Part shown: positions 1 to 10,510 of the stretch, one piece after another | Layout of the letters: the number at the start of each line of letters is the position of its first letter | Numbering within the stretch: position 1 is the first letter of the stretch | NCBI RefSeq assembly: GCF_023734135.1 | Contig: NZ_AP025730.1 | Location: forward strand, 3,162,001-3,226,000 | Length of the DNA: 64,000 nt | Direction of reading: 5' to 3' | From: Sphaerotilus microaerophilus | Lineage (GTDB): Bacteria > Pseudomonadota > Gammaproteobacteria > Burkholderiales > Burkholderiaceae_C | Made by a program: the position numbers and the translations under genes | Notes under the pieces: model-generated | Told to the model about the DNA's origin: nothing | Databases searched by the model: none | The model's input: only the letters and a program-made list of their open reading frames with translations

Positions 1-2259
1 GACGAGGCCTACGACATCTGGAAGAACGACATCGGCCTGCCCGCCGAGCGCATCGTGCGCATCGGCGACAACAAGGGCGGCCGCTACATGTCCGACAACT
101 TCTGGATGATGGGCGACACAGGCCCCTGCGGCCCCTGCTCGGAGATCTTCTACGACCACGGCCCGGACGTGGCCGGCGGCCCGCCGGGATCGCCCGAGCA
201 GGACGGTGACCGCTACATCGAGATCTGGAACAACGTCTTCATGCAGTTCAACCGCACCGAAGACGGCGTGATGCACCGCCTGCCCAAGCCGAGCGTGGAC
301 ACCGGCATGGGCCTGGAGCGCCTGGCCGCGGTGCTGCAGCACGTGCACTCGAACTACGAGATCGACCTGTTCCAGTACCTGCTGGCCGGCGCCAAGAACG
401 CGGTGGACTACGCCGCAGGCGTGACCGACGGCTCGGCCGGCTGCGACAAGGACAGCCCGAGCCTGAAGGTGATCGCCGACCACATCCGCGCCTGCTCGTT
501 CACGGTGGCCGACGGCATCATCCCGGGCAACGAGGGCCGCGGCTACGTGCTGCGCCGCATCGCCCGCCGCGCGATCCGCCACGGCTACAAGCTGGGCGCG
601 CGCAAGCCCTTCTTCCACACGCTGGTGGTGCCGCTCGCGGCCGAGATGGGCGAGGCCTATCCGGAACTGCAGCGCGACATGGCGCGCATCACCGAGGTGC
701 TCAAGGCCGAGGAGGAGCGCTTCTTCCAGACCATCCACAACGGCATGGAGATCCTGGACGGGGCGCTGGCCGCGCTGGAGAAGTCCGGCTCGAAGCAGAT
801 CGATGGCGAGACGGCCTTCAAGCTGCACGACACCTACGGCTTCCCGGTCGACCTGACCGGCGACGTCTGCCGCGAGCGCGGCGTGACGGTGGACGAGGCC
901 GGCTTCAACGCGGCGATGAACCGCCAGCGCGAGCAGGCCCGTGCGCACGCCAAGTTCAAGATGGCCGCCGGCCTGGAGTACACCGGCGCGGCCACCGCCT
1001 TCCACGGCTACGAGCACCTGGTCTGCGAGCACAGCCAGGTCACCGCGATCTACATCGACGGTGCGCCGGTGCAGCGTGCCAAGGCCGGTGACGACGTGGT
1101 GATCGTGCTGGACCACACCCCTTTCTACGCCGAGAGCGGCGGCCAGGCCGGTGACGCTGGCGAGCTGCGCAACCAGCGCGCCCGCATGGTGGTCGAGGAC
1201 ACGATCAAGGTCCAGGCCAGCGTGCACGGCCACCACGGCCGCATCGTCGAGGGCGAGGTGGAGGTGGGTGACGGCTTTGTCGCCCGCGTCAATGCGGAGC
1301 AGCGCGTGAGGACCGTGCGCAACCACAGTGCCACCCACCTGATGCACAAGGCGCTGCGCGAGGTGCTGGGCGCGCACGTGCAGCAGAAGGGCTCGCTGGT
1401 GACGGCCGAGCGTACCCGCTTCGACTTTGCACACAACGCGCCGATGAGCGACGAGCAGGTCCGCCAGGTCGAGGCCATCGTCAACGCCGAGATCCTCGCC
1501 AACGCCGGTTCCAAGGCCGAGGTGATGGGCATCGACGACGCGCAGAAGACCGGCGCGATGATGCTCTTCGGCGAGAAGTACGGCGAGACCGTGCGCGTGC
1601 TGACCATCGGCTCCACCCGAGAGCTCTGCGGCGGCACGCACGTCCGAGCCACGGGTGACATCGGCCTGTTCAAGATCGTCGCCGAGTCCGGCGTGGCCGC
1701 CGGTGTGCGCCGCGTCGAGGCGGTGACAGGCGACAACGCGCTGGCCTACCTGCAGTCGCTCGAAGCGACGGTCAACGGCGTGGCGGGGGCCCTCAAGGCC
1801 ACCCCGGCCGAGCTGGGCAGCCGCATCGGCGGGCTGCAGGAGCAGGTGCGCGCGCTGGAGAAGGAGATCGCCGCGCTCAAGGGCAAGCTGGCCTCCAGCC
1901 AGGGCGACGAGCTGCTCGCCAAGGCGGTCGACGTGAACGGCATCAAGGTGTTGGCTGCCACGCTGGAAGGTGCCGACGCCGCCACGCTGCGCAACACCAT
2001 GGACCAGCTGAAGAACAAGCTGAAGACCGCCGCGATCGTGCTGGCCGCGGTGGACGGCGCCAAGGTGCAGATCGCCGCGGGCGTCACCGCTGACAGCGTG
2101 GGCAAGGTCAAGGCCGGCGAGCTGGTCAATTTTGTCGCCCAGCAGGTGGGCGGCAAGGGCGGCGGCAAGCCGGACATGGCGATGGCCGGCGGCACCAACG
2201 CCGCCGGGCTGCCCGCAGCGCTGGCCAGCGTGATGGGCTGGGTGGCCGAACGGGCGTGA
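1..2259 (+). CDS. alaS: Alanine-tRNA ligase, 5' end missing
   Basis: Alanyl-tRNA synthetase charges tRNA-Ala in the cytoplasm and edits mischarged Ser/Gly. The frame is open from base 1, so the start lies outside the window and part of the N-terminal catalytic core is missing. Visible are [11 protein letters not shown] of the class II core, the editing-domain metal motif HSATHLMH (near base 1324) and the CGGTH motif (near 1630), then a C-terminal DHHA1-type domain ending in [12 protein letters not shown]. About 752 residues are present against the usual 870-880. The next gene starts 19 bases downstream on the same strand. Identity is secure. Confidence 0.97.
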   Translation, partial: DEAYDIWKNDIGLPAERIVRIGDNKGGRYMSDNFWMMGDTGPCGPCSEIFYDHGPDVAGGPPGSPEQDGDRYIEIWNNVFMQFNRTEDGVMHRLPKPSVDTGMGLERLAAVLQHVHSNYEIDLFQYLLAGAKNAVDYAAGVTDGSAGCDKDSPSLKVIADHIRACSFTVADGIIPGNEGRGYVLRRIARRAIRHGYKLGARKPFFHTLVVPLAAEMGEAYPELQRDMARITEVLKAEEERFFQTIHNGMEILDGALAALEKSGSKQIDGETAFKLHDTYGFPVDLTGDVCRERGVTVDEAGFNAAMNRQREQARAHAKFKMAAGLEYTGAATAFHGYEHLVCEHSQVTAIYIDGAPVQRAKAGDDVVIVLDHTPFYAESGGQAGDAGELRNQRARMVVEDTIKVQASVHGHHGRIVEGEVEVGDGFVARVNAEQRVRTVRNHSATHLMHKALREVLGAHVQQKGSLVTAERTRFDFAHNAPMSDEQVRQVEAIVNAEILANAGSKAEVMGIDDAQKTGAMMLFGEKYGETVRVLTIGSTRELCGGTHVRATGDIGLFKIVAESGVAAGVRRVEAVTGDNALAYLQSLEATVNGVAGALKATPAELGSRIGGLQEQVRALEKEIAALKGKLASSQGDELLAKAVDVNGIKVLAATLEGADAATLRNTMDQLKNKLKTAAIVLAAVDGAKVQIAAGVTADSVGKVKAGELVNFVAQQVGGKGGGKPDMAMAGGTNAAGLPAALASVMGWVAERA

Positions 2260-2278
2260 CCGGCGGAGCACGACACAG

Positions 2279-3397
2279 ATGACCACCTCCAACGGCCTGC
2301 CTTACCAGATCGCCGTGATCCCCGGCGACGGCATCGGCAAGGAAGTGATGCCCGAGGGCCTGCGCGTGCTGCGTGCGGCCGCGGCGCGCTTCGGCATAGC
2401 GCTGGCGCTGCGGGAGATCGAGTGGGCCAGCTGCGACTGGTACCAGGTGCACGGCGAGATGATGCCCGCTGACTGGAAGGCGCAGCTGCAGGGCTGTGAC
2501 GCGCTGCTCTTCGGCGCGGTGGGCTGGCCGGCCACGGTGCCCGACCACATCTCGCTGTGGGGCTCGCTGCTGAAGTTCCGCCGCGAGTTCGACCAGTACA
2601 TCAACCTGCGCCCGGCGCGCCTGTTCGACGGCGTGCCCTGCCCGCTGGTGGACCGCCAGGGCCGGCCGCGCCAGCCCGGCGAGATCGACATGCTGATCGT
2701 GCGCGAGAACACCGAGGGCGAATACACCAACCTCGGCGGCGTGATGTTTGCGGGCACCGAGCGCGAGTTCGTGATCCAGGAGTCGGTCTACACCCGCATC
2801 GGGGCCGAGCGTGTGCTGCGCTACGCCTTCGAGCAGGCCCGCCAGCGCAGGCGGCGCCACCTCACCGTGGCCACCAAGAGCAACGGCATCGCCATCAGCA
2901 TGCCCTGGTGGGACGCGCTGGCCGCCGAGGTGGCGCTCGACTACCCCGAGGTGACGGTGGACCGTCAGCACATCGACATTCTGACCGCCCGCTTCGTGCT
3001 GCAGCCGGAGCGCTTCGACGTGGTGGTGGCCACCAACCTGTTCGGCGACATCCTCAGCGACCTGGGCCCGGCCTGCACCGGCACGATCGGCCTGGCGCCC
3101 TCGGCCAACCTGAACCCGGATCGGCGCTTCCCCTCCCTGTTCGAGCCGGTGCATGGCTCGGCGCCGGACATCTACGGCCGGAACATCGCCAACCCGATCG
3201 CGATGATCTGGTCGGCCGCGCTGCTGCTGGACTTCCTGACCCGCGGCGAAGGCGCCGGTCGGGCCGCGCACGACGCCATCCTGCGTGCCATCGAGGCGGT
3301 GCTGCGCGAGGGCCCGCACACGCCGGACCTCGGTGGCGACGCCGACACCACGCGCATCGGCCAGGCGATTGCCGAGCGCGTGGTCGCCGGCTGCTGA
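2279..3397 (+). CDS. Tartrate dehydrogenase-like beta-decarboxylating dehydrogenase
   Basis: A 372-residue member of the isocitrate/isopropylmalate dehydrogenase family, which oxidises and often decarboxylates 2-hydroxy acids with NAD(P)+. The N-terminal IAVIPGDGIGKEV, the INLRPARL segment, the VRENTEGEY motif and the C-terminal EPVHGSAPDI are typical. The DHISLWGSLLKFRR segment resembles the tartrate dehydrogenase/D-malate dehydrogenase group (TtuC/DmlA) more than LeuB. A GGAG ribosome site lies about 10 bases before the ATG. It follows alaS closely and may share its transcript. The exact substrate (tartrate, D-malate or another) cannot be decided from sequence. Confidence 0.85.
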   Translation: MTTSNGLPYQIAVIPGDGIGKEVMPEGLRVLRAAAARFGIALALREIEWASCDWYQVHGEMMPADWKAQLQGCDALLFGAVGWPATVPDHISLWGSLLKFRREFDQYINLRPARLFDGVPCPLVDRQGRPRQPGEIDMLIVRENTEGEYTNLGGVMFAGTEREFVIQESVYTRIGAERVLRYAFEQARQRRRRHLTVATKSNGIAISMPWWDALAAEVALDYPEVTVDRQHIDILTARFVLQPERFDVVVATNLFGDILSDLGPACTGTIGLAPSANLNPDRRFPSLFEPVHGSAPDIYGRNIANPIAMIWSAALLLDFLTRGEGAGRAAHDAILRAIEAVLREGPHTPDLGGDADTTRIGQAIAERVVAGC

Positions 3398-3435
3398 CAA
3401 GACCCCGAATCAGCGGACCGGCAGGAGCCGGCCCC

Positions 3436-3456
3436 GCGGCCCCGCCCAGGGGCCGC
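3436..3456. terminator. GC hairpin between convergent genes
   Basis: Perfect 8-bp inverted repeat GCGGCCCC/GGGGCCGC with a 5-base loop, between the ends of two convergent genes. There is no T-tract, so it may act as a bidirectional roadblock or mRNA 3'-end stabiliser rather than a classic intrinsic terminator. Confidence 0.45.
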
Positions 3457-3462
3457 AGCCGG

Positions 3463-4458
3463 TCACTGCAGCGGCTGAATGCCGGCAATGGCCCAATCGC
3501 GGCTGCCATCGGCAGGCCGCACGAGGTGCCAGACCTCGTCGAAGGGCGTCGCCGGGTGCGAGGGCTCCTCGCGGACCTGGCCGTGGTAGCGCACACTGAC
3601 GACCTCGCGGCCATCCTCGCGCGCCAGATCGAGCACTTCGGCATCAACGTGCACGACGTCGGTCTGCTGGGTCGAGTCACCGCGGTTCTGCAGGTCCAGA
3701 CGGATCGAGGCGAACATCTCCGGCGTGGTGAACTGGCGCAGGTCGTTCAGGTCGCAGCGGTCATTGGCGGCCTGCATGCGGATGAAGATCAACTTGGCGA
3801 TGCGCTCGAACGCAGCACGGTCGAAGTCGGCCGGCAGCGCCACGGCCGGGGCGGTGGCCACGGCCGTCGATGCGGCGCCAGGTGCGAAGCTCGCGGCGGC
3901 GCTGCCAGGGGCGGCGGCCGGGAAGTCAGCCTGACGCGCCATGGGGGCGGCCGTCGGGTTGACGGGCTGGGCCGTTCCTGCGCTGCCAGCTCCCGCACCC
4001 GCATAGGCCGGCTCGAAGGGGTTGCTGCGCGAGGCGCCGGCATTGGCCTTGCCTGCCGAGAAGCGGCGCATCAGCCAGCCAATGACGAACACGGCGGCCA
4101 GGGCCAGCAGCGCCATCATCAGGAAGTTGGCCACCGCCTCGCCCATGCCGAAGTGGCTGAGCAGCGCGGCCAAGCCAATGCCGGCGGCCAGTCCGGCGAT
4201 GGGGCCGAGCCAGGAGCGCTTGCCGGCCTGTGCAGCCGCAGCACCCGCGGTGGCCGGAGCCGCCTGCTGCGCGGGCGTTGCCTGCTGGGCTGGCGCAGCC
4301 TGGTTGGGGGCCTGCCTGGGCGGGGGCGCATCCGCGGCGCTGCGCGAGGGCATGCTGCGCTGCATGCCGCCGCTGCCCAGGCGCTTGGCCTGGGCTTCTG
4401 GCGGGGTCAGACCGACTGCGACAACCAGCGCGAGTGCGCCAAGCCACCAGTTCTTCAT
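3463..4458 (-). CDS. Tim44-like domain membrane protein
   Basis: A protein of about 331 residues. It begins MKNWWLGALALVVAVGLTPPEAQA, a signal peptide with an AQA cleavage site. A long Ala/Pro/Gln-rich stretch follows, then two hydrophobic segments near residues 85-130 (LGPIAGLAAGIGLAALL and FLMMALLALAAVFVIGWLM). The last ~130 residues form a Tim44-like domain (FDRAAFERIAKLIFIRMQ near its start, DEVWHLVRP near its end). I chose the ATG at 4458 because GAAGGAA precedes it; an in-frame start 10 codons upstream lacks a signal-peptide-like beginning. Tim44 is a mitochondrial import subunit; the role of bacterial relatives is not established. It is convergent with the upstream dehydrogenase gene. 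Confidence 0.8.
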   Translation of the reverse strand: MKNWWLGALALVVAVGLTPPEAQAKRLGSGGMQRSMPSRSAADAPPPRQAPNQAAPAQQATPAQQAAPATAGAAAAQAGKRSWLGPIAGLAAGIGLAALLSHFGMGEAVANFLMMALLALAAVFVIGWLMRRFSAGKANAGASRSNPFEPAYAGAGAGSAGTAQPVNPTAAPMARQADFPAAAPGSAAASFAPGAASTAVATAPAVALPADFDRAAFERIAKLIFIRMQAANDRCDLNDLRQFTTPEMFASIRLDLQNRGDSTQQTDVVHVDAEVLDLAREDGREVVSVRYHGQVREEPSHPATPFDEVWHLVRPADGSRDWAIAGIQPLQ

Positions 4459-4613
4459 GCGGAATTCCTTCGAAGTGAGGGCGTTCATAGTAACGACATG
4501 ATGCCAGCCTGAAGAAAGTCAAGGGCGGTGCTGGAAAGAGCCCTCGTCTTGAGATGGCTCACCCACCATGGCGTCCGGGGCCTCGGACGAGGTCGGGATT
4601 CGGGCGGCGGGAT

Positions 4614-5411
4614 TCAGCCCCGGCTGAGCCCGAGCCAGATGCCGAGTGCCACGCTGTGCAGGCCGGCGATGACCCAGAAGCGCAGCTGGAAGGCCGGGCG
4701 CTGCCGCTTGTGTGGCAACAGGCGCATGGCAAGCCAGCCGCCGGGCCAGCCGCCCAGGGCGTCGATCAGGTGCAGCGTGGCATCGCGGTCCGCCGTGGAG
4801 CGGGTGCGCGCACCGTGCTTGTCATGCCAATAGGCGGTAAACGAGGCCAGCCACAGCAGCGGCGCGACCACGGCCACGACCAGCGGGCCCCGCCCCCGCA
4901 GCGTCCCGGCGGCCAGCAGGGCCCCGTAGGCGGCCAGCGCCAGCGCGCCCGGCCAGGCCGGCGTGGGGTGAAAAAACGGCCGGCTGGAACCCCCCATCGG
5001 CGCCTCGGGCAGCGGCGAGGGCCGCGTGATGCCGTTCAGTGGCGTGGCCTCGCGTCCCGTGAGCGCTGTCCTGGCCACCGCCAGCGGGTCTTCCAGCGGG
5101 GTCAGCGCTGCCGCTCCCGTGGCCTGGAAGACCGGGCGCCGCGTTCGCCGGCCACTCCCCGCCGCCAGGTCGCCCTGCGCGCTGGCCCAGGGGCGGATGG
5201 CCACGGCGCGTTCGCTGGCGTGGCCCCCTGGGGGGGCGGGGGCTGCCGTGCGTTGAAATACCACCGCCATGCCCAGGCGCGGTGCCTGCGGGCCCAGCTG
5301 CAGGTCGGCCGCCTCGAAGGGCAGGTCGATCCCGGGCGTGCGCGAAGCGCGGATCGCACCCCGGCCCCCGGCGGGATCCCAGCGGCAGATGTAGCCTTCT
5401 TCGTCGCCCAT
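4614..5411 (-). CDS. Cold-shock-like plus DUF1294 membrane protein
   Basis: 265 residues. The N-terminal ~70 residues (GYICRWDPAGGRGAI, then RLGMAVVFQ) look like a divergent cold-shock/OB-fold nucleic-acid-binding domain. After a Pro/Ala-rich linker, the C-terminal half has membrane segments and the DUF1294 signature: WHDKHGAR, then LHLIDALGGWPGGWLAMRLL, then HKRQRPAFQLRFW. This two-domain combination is common in proteobacteria and its function is unknown. The gene starts 13 bases after the stop of the S4-domain gene, so the two probably form an operon. Confidence 0.8.
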   Translation of the reverse strand: MGDEEGYICRWDPAGGRGAIRASRTPGIDLPFEAADLQLGPQAPRLGMAVVFQRTAAPAPPGGHASERAVAIRPWASAQGDLAAGSGRRTRRPVFQATGAAALTPLEDPLAVARTALTGREATPLNGITRPSPLPEAPMGGSSRPFFHPTPAWPGALALAAYGALLAAGTLRGRGPLVVAVVAPLLWLASFTAYWHDKHGARTRSTADRDATLHLIDALGGWPGGWLAMRLLPHKRQRPAFQLRFWVIAGLHSVALGIWLGLSRG

Positions 5412-5424
5412 GGCGGTCAGCGTT

Positions 5425-5664
5425 TCAGACGGCCCCGGCCGGTTCCGCCTGGACCAGGATGCTCACTCCGCCGACGTCCACACGCTGGCCGGCGCGCAGC
5501 TTGCGGGTGCGGCGCGTTTCCACCAAGCCATCGACCTGCACGCCGCCATCGACAATGAGCATCTTGGCCGCGCCACCGCTGCTGCAGAGGCTGGCGGCCT
5601 TGAGCAGGGCGTCGAGCGGGATGAACTCGCCACGCAGGACGAAGGGGATGGGGGTGCTGGGCAT
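5425..5664 (-). CDS. Small S4-domain RNA-binding protein (YbcJ-like)
   Basis: 79 residues made up almost entirely of one S4 fold: FVLRGEFIPLDALLKAASLCSSGGAAK, then VDGGVQVDGLVETRRTRKLRAGQRV, which is the pattern of YbcJ-type S4 proteins. S4 domains bind structured RNA, usually rRNA or tRNA; the target here is unknown. It sits just upstream of the DUF1294 gene on the same strand. Family assignment is firm, function is open. Confidence 0.85.
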   Translation of the reverse strand: MPSTPIPFVLRGEFIPLDALLKAASLCSSGGAAKMLIVDGGVQVDGLVETRRTRKLRAGQRVDVGGVSILVQAEPAGAV

Positions 5665-5708
5665 CAGGATCGAGGGAGAGCGGGTCAGGGGGAGTCAGGG
5701 TGGGCCTG

Positions 5709-6731
5709 TCAGGAGGGGGCGAGCCCGAACTGCTCGGCCAGCAGCGCATAGGAGCGCCGCCGCACGGTCGGATCGTGGGCCCAGGTGTTGACCACCAGTT
5801 CGTCGAGCTGCAACTCGGCAGCCAGCGCGCGCAACTGGGCGCCGACCTGTGTGGCCGTGCCGACGAAAGCGCGCTGACGCATGCCGGCCAGCGAGGCCTC
5901 TTCCTCGGCGCTGTAGCCCTCGCGGGCGATGTCGTCGGGTGAGCGCAGCGGGCCGAGCTGGCCGCGTGCGCGGTCCAGACGCCAGCGCTCGCGGCTCAGG
6001 GCGTGGTGGCGGGCCTCGGCCTCGCTGTCGGACACCAGGGCCCAGACGCAGATCGTGGCGTGGGGCCGTGGGTGTTCGGCGCTCGGCCGGTACAGGCTGC
6101 GGTAGAGGTGCAGGGCATCCTCGACGCCCTGGCCATCCATGAAGAAGTAGGCGAAGGCGTAGGGCAGGCCGAAGTGGGCCGCAAGTTGGGCGCCGTAGTC
6201 CGAGCTGCCCAGCACCCAGAGCTGCGGGCTGCGCTCGGGCCGGCCGATGAGATCTGCCGGCGGGCGCGGGTGGGCGGTGATGCCGGCATGCAGCGCGCCG
6301 CCGACCCAGGCGCGCAGGTCGTTGACCTGCTGCGGGAAGTCTTCGGCCTGGCCGCTCGCGCCCGGATTGAGCGCGCGGGCGGTCCGCAGGTCACCGCCCG
6401 GGGCGCGGCCCACACCCAGGTCGATGCGCCCGGGGGCGAGGGCATCGAGCACGCGGAACTGCTCGGCCACCTTGAGCGCCGAGTAGTGCGGCAGCATCAC
6501 CCCGGCGCTGCCGATGCGGATGCGCCGGGTGGTGGCGGCCACGGCGGCCATCAGGATCTCGGGCGCCGAGCCGACGATGGTCGGCAGGCTGTGGTGCTCG
6601 CTCAGCCAGAAGCGGTGGTAACCCAGCGCCTCGCAGTGGGTGGCGAGGCCGAGGGTGTCGCGGATGGCCTCGTCCTCGCCGTGGCCTGCGAGCGCCACGG
6701 ACTGGTCGAGCACGGACAGACGCAGGCTCAT
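5709..6731 (-). CDS. LLM-class flavin-dependent oxidoreductase
   Basis: 340-residue bacterial luciferase-like monooxygenase (TIM barrel, FMN/F420 type). Diagnostic segments are RFWLSEHHSLP, then IRIGSAGVMLPHYSALKVAEQF, then GRIDLGVGRAPGG and WVLGSSDYGAQLAA. This matches the subgroup annotated as 'LLM class flavin-dependent oxidoreductase' with the MsnO8-like EHH motif. GGGAGA precedes the ATG by about 5 bases. The substrate cannot be inferred. It lies between the S4-domain and DUF1232 genes on the same strand. Confidence 0.88.
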   Translation of the reverse strand: MSLRLSVLDQSVALAGHGEDEAIRDTLGLATHCEALGYHRFWLSEHHSLPTIVGSAPEILMAAVAATTRRIRIGSAGVMLPHYSALKVAEQFRVLDALAPGRIDLGVGRAPGGDLRTARALNPGASGQAEDFPQQVNDLRAWVGGALHAGITAHPRPPADLIGRPERSPQLWVLGSSDYGAQLAAHFGLPYAFAYFFMDGQGVEDALHLYRSLYRPSAEHPRPHATICVWALVSDSEAEARHHALSRERWRLDRARGQLGPLRSPDDIAREGYSAEEEASLAGMRQRAFVGTATQVGAQLRALAAELQLDELVVNTWAHDPTVRRRSYALLAEQFGLAPS

Positions 6732-6752
6732 CGGATCTCCCGGCCCTGAGGT

Positions 6753-7076
6753 TCAACGACCGCGGCGACCGATGTCGACCACGGGCGCATGGGGACGGCC
6801 CGGACCCTGGGCGCGCTGGCGGGCGTGGTCGCGGATGTGCGCAGGCAGCAGGCGCAGCAGCCAGCGCATCGCCAGGGGAACCAGCACAAGGTCATCGACC
6901 AGGCCGAGCAGGGGAATCACATCCGGGATCAGATCCACCGGTGAGAGCAGGTAGGCCACGATGCCGACGCAGCCCGCCTTGAGCCACAGCGGCGCCTGGG
7001 GGTGCTGCAGCGCAAACCAGAGCAGTCGCGCATCGCCACGCACCACCGCCCACAGGCGCACCAGACGTTTCCACAT
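6753..7076 (-). CDS. YkvA-like DUF1232 membrane protein
   Basis: 107 residues. It carries the DUF1232 core LSPVDLIPDVIPLLGLVDDLVLVPLAMRW in the middle, a hydrophobic helical pair, and a basic C-terminus. The start at 7076 is preceded by a strong GGAGGT site; an in-frame upstream start has none. Members are small membrane-associated proteins of unknown function. It probably shares a transcript with the downstream LLM oxidoreductase gene (21-base gap). Confidence 0.85.
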   Translation of the reverse strand: MWKRLVRLWAVVRGDARLLWFALQHPQAPLWLKAGCVGIVAYLLSPVDLIPDVIPLLGLVDDLVLVPLAMRWLLRLLPAHIRDHARQRAQGPGRPHAPVVDIGRRGR

Positions 7077-7208
7077 GGGTGACCTCCGTCGAATCAAGCC
7101 AACATCGTGACAGCCTACACGGTTTTGCAGGCCGACCCTGAATCAGGGCCCGCCCTCAACGCCGTGGGGCGGCAGACGGTTGACGGAGGCGCGGTGGCCG
7201 CAGGGTGC

Positions 7209-7589
7209 TCAGGTCGCGGCGGCGGGCTCGAACTGGTCCCAGGCCTGCAGCGCCTCGGCGGCGTACATCAGCGCGGGGCCGCCGCCCATGTAGACCGCCA
7301 CGCCGAGCATCTCCTCGAACTCGGCCCGCGTGGTGCCCAGGCGGCGCAGCGCCTTGATGTGAAAGCCGATGCAGCCGGCGCAGCGCTGACTGACGGCGAT
7401 CGCGGAGGCGATCAGCTCCTTGTGCTTCTCGGACAGTGCGCCCTCGGCCATCGAGGCCTGCGCCATGGCGCTGAAGCCCTGCATCGTGGCCTTCTGGCTG
7501 TGCCGGAAGGGCGCGAGTGAGCGGGTGATCTGCTGGGTCAGCACGGGGTAGGTGGCGTCAGTCATGGTGGGAGCCTGAGGCTGGATCAT
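7209..7589 (-). CDS. Carboxymuconolactone decarboxylase/AhpD-like protein
   Basis: 126 residues with the AhpD-like fold signature: SEKHKELIASAIAVSQRC, then the CAGCIGFH motif. The CxxC with a nearby His is the redox/proton-relay site of AhpD-type peroxidase partners. MGGGPALMYAAEAL near the end is also typical. I used the first ATG because AGGG sits 6-7 bases upstream; a second ATG eight codons later has no ribosome site. The ribosome site lies inside a perfect palindrome (listed separately), so the gene is probably repressed by a dimeric regulator. Confidence 0.85.
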   Translation of the reverse strand: MIQPQAPTMTDATYPVLTQQITRSLAPFRHSQKATMQGFSAMAQASMAEGALSEKHKELIASAIAVSQRCAGCIGFHIKALRRLGTTRAEFEEMLGVAVYMGGGPALMYAAEALQAWDQFEPAAAT

Positions 7590-7593
7590 GGAT

Positions 7594-7607
7594 TACCCTG
7601 TAGGGTA
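7594..7607. promoter_or_regulatory. Palindromic operator candidate
   Basis: Perfect inverted repeat TACCCT-GT-AGGGTA, four bases upstream of the AhpD-like gene's ATG and overlapping its ribosome-binding sequence. A 2-base centre is too tight for an RNA hairpin, so a DNA-binding dimer is the likelier reader. No regulator gene lies next to it. Confidence 0.55.
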
Positions 7608-7668
7608 CATGAGTTCACCGGGATAACCCTTGATCGCGCGCAGACCCCACGGTGCGGCCGGCGGCCTG

Positions 7669-7860
7669 TCAGGGTTTGGCCGGCGGCGTCTCGGAGGCGG
7701 GGGTGTCGGGGGCACTGGACTCGCCAGCTTCCGGCGCGCCGGCATCGCCCTCGGGCGAGCCGTCAGGGCGGGTCAGCTTGCGTTGGCGCTTCTCTTCGGC
7801 CTTGCGTTTCTTGGCCAGTTCACGCTGGCGTTTCTCGTAGGAATAGTTCGGGGTGGCCAA
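7669..7860 (-). CDS. Small basic hypothetical protein, TTG start
   Basis: 63 residues beginning (M)ATPNYSYEKRQRELAKKRK: a very basic helix of about 30 residues (KRQRELAKKRKAEEKRQRKL) followed by an acidic, Ala/Pro-rich tail. The proposed start is a TTG at 7860 with GGAG seven bases upstream; the frame extends further but the upstream part reads as non-coding. Small proteins starting PNY.YEKRQRELAKK are common in Betaproteobacteria and uncharacterised. The charge pattern suggests nucleic-acid binding, but that is inference. Confidence 0.7.
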   Translation of the reverse strand: MATPNYSYEKRQRELAKKRKAEEKRQRKLTRPDGSPEGDAGAPEAGESSAPDTPASETPPAKP

Positions 7861-8045
7861 GGAGGGGCTCCAATTCGATGGGAATGTGCTCAGGATAAGC
7901 GATGCGCGTACCAGCCTGGTCGACATCGCGCCGACAGCGCAGTGTGAGGGGGGGCTGCCGACCCATGTCGGCGATGGGCAGGGCGCATCGGCTAACCTGC
8001 GCGGCTGCCACGGGGGCACCGGCCCCAGGCACAAGGAGCCTGCCC

Positions 8046-9911
<1,866 letters not shown>

Positions 9912-10134
9912 GTGACCTGTGGCCCAACCGTGGCTCAACCGGTCGCCCTCCGGTGGGCCATCCGGCCAAAGCTGTGCGGGCGCCAGGGGCATCGTGTGCA
10001 CAGGCCACGACCTGCAACCGCCGGATTGCCGGCGAGTCACCCGCTGAATGCGGTGATCACCCGGCACGGCTGCAGCGCACAGTGCATCGCAGGCGCTGCC
10101 GTGGTGACGGTGCCCAGTCCAGGAGGCACCCGCG

Positions 10135-10428
10135 ATGAACCGCTCCGCCAGCCACCTCGCCAACCGCTCCACTGCCTTCGCTGCGACGCTGCCGGCCGCC
10201 CTGGCCGGCCCGGCGGGCGGCAGCGCCGAAGCGGCCCACGCGGCCTATGAAGTGCGCTTCGAATCCCTCTTCCACCCGGGCCGTGGCCTGACGTTTCCCT
10301 GCGATGCCCAGGGCCGTGTGGCGCTGCACCGCCTGCCCGACCGTGCCCGCGAGAACTACCGCCGCGCGCAGTCGCAGGTGGGCGTCGAGTACGCCACGCC
10401 GGCCGTTCGCCTGGCCGACCTGCACTGA
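10135..10428 (+). CDS. Conserved hypothetical protein
   Basis: 97 residues with a good AGGAGG ribosome site 8-9 bases before the ATG. The second half (YEVRFESLFHPGRGLTFPC, then DRARENYRRAQSQVGVEYATP) looks conserved and soluble; the first 30 residues are Ala-rich. I recognise no domain. Similar short proteins occur in Burkholderiales genomes without a known role. It stands alone between the ABC exporter and the convergent pseudouridine synthase gene. Confidence 0.7.
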   Translation: MNRSASHLANRSTAFAATLPAALAGPAGGSAEAAHAAYEVRFESLFHPGRGLTFPCDAQGRVALHRLPDRARENYRRAQSQVGVEYATPAVRLADLH

Positions 10429-10510
10429 GTGCCTGAGTGCCTGAGCGCCTGAGCGCATGAGGTCCGGCGGGGCGGCGGGGCGGTGCCATCGCCGAGCCCG
10501 CCGTGGCCTG

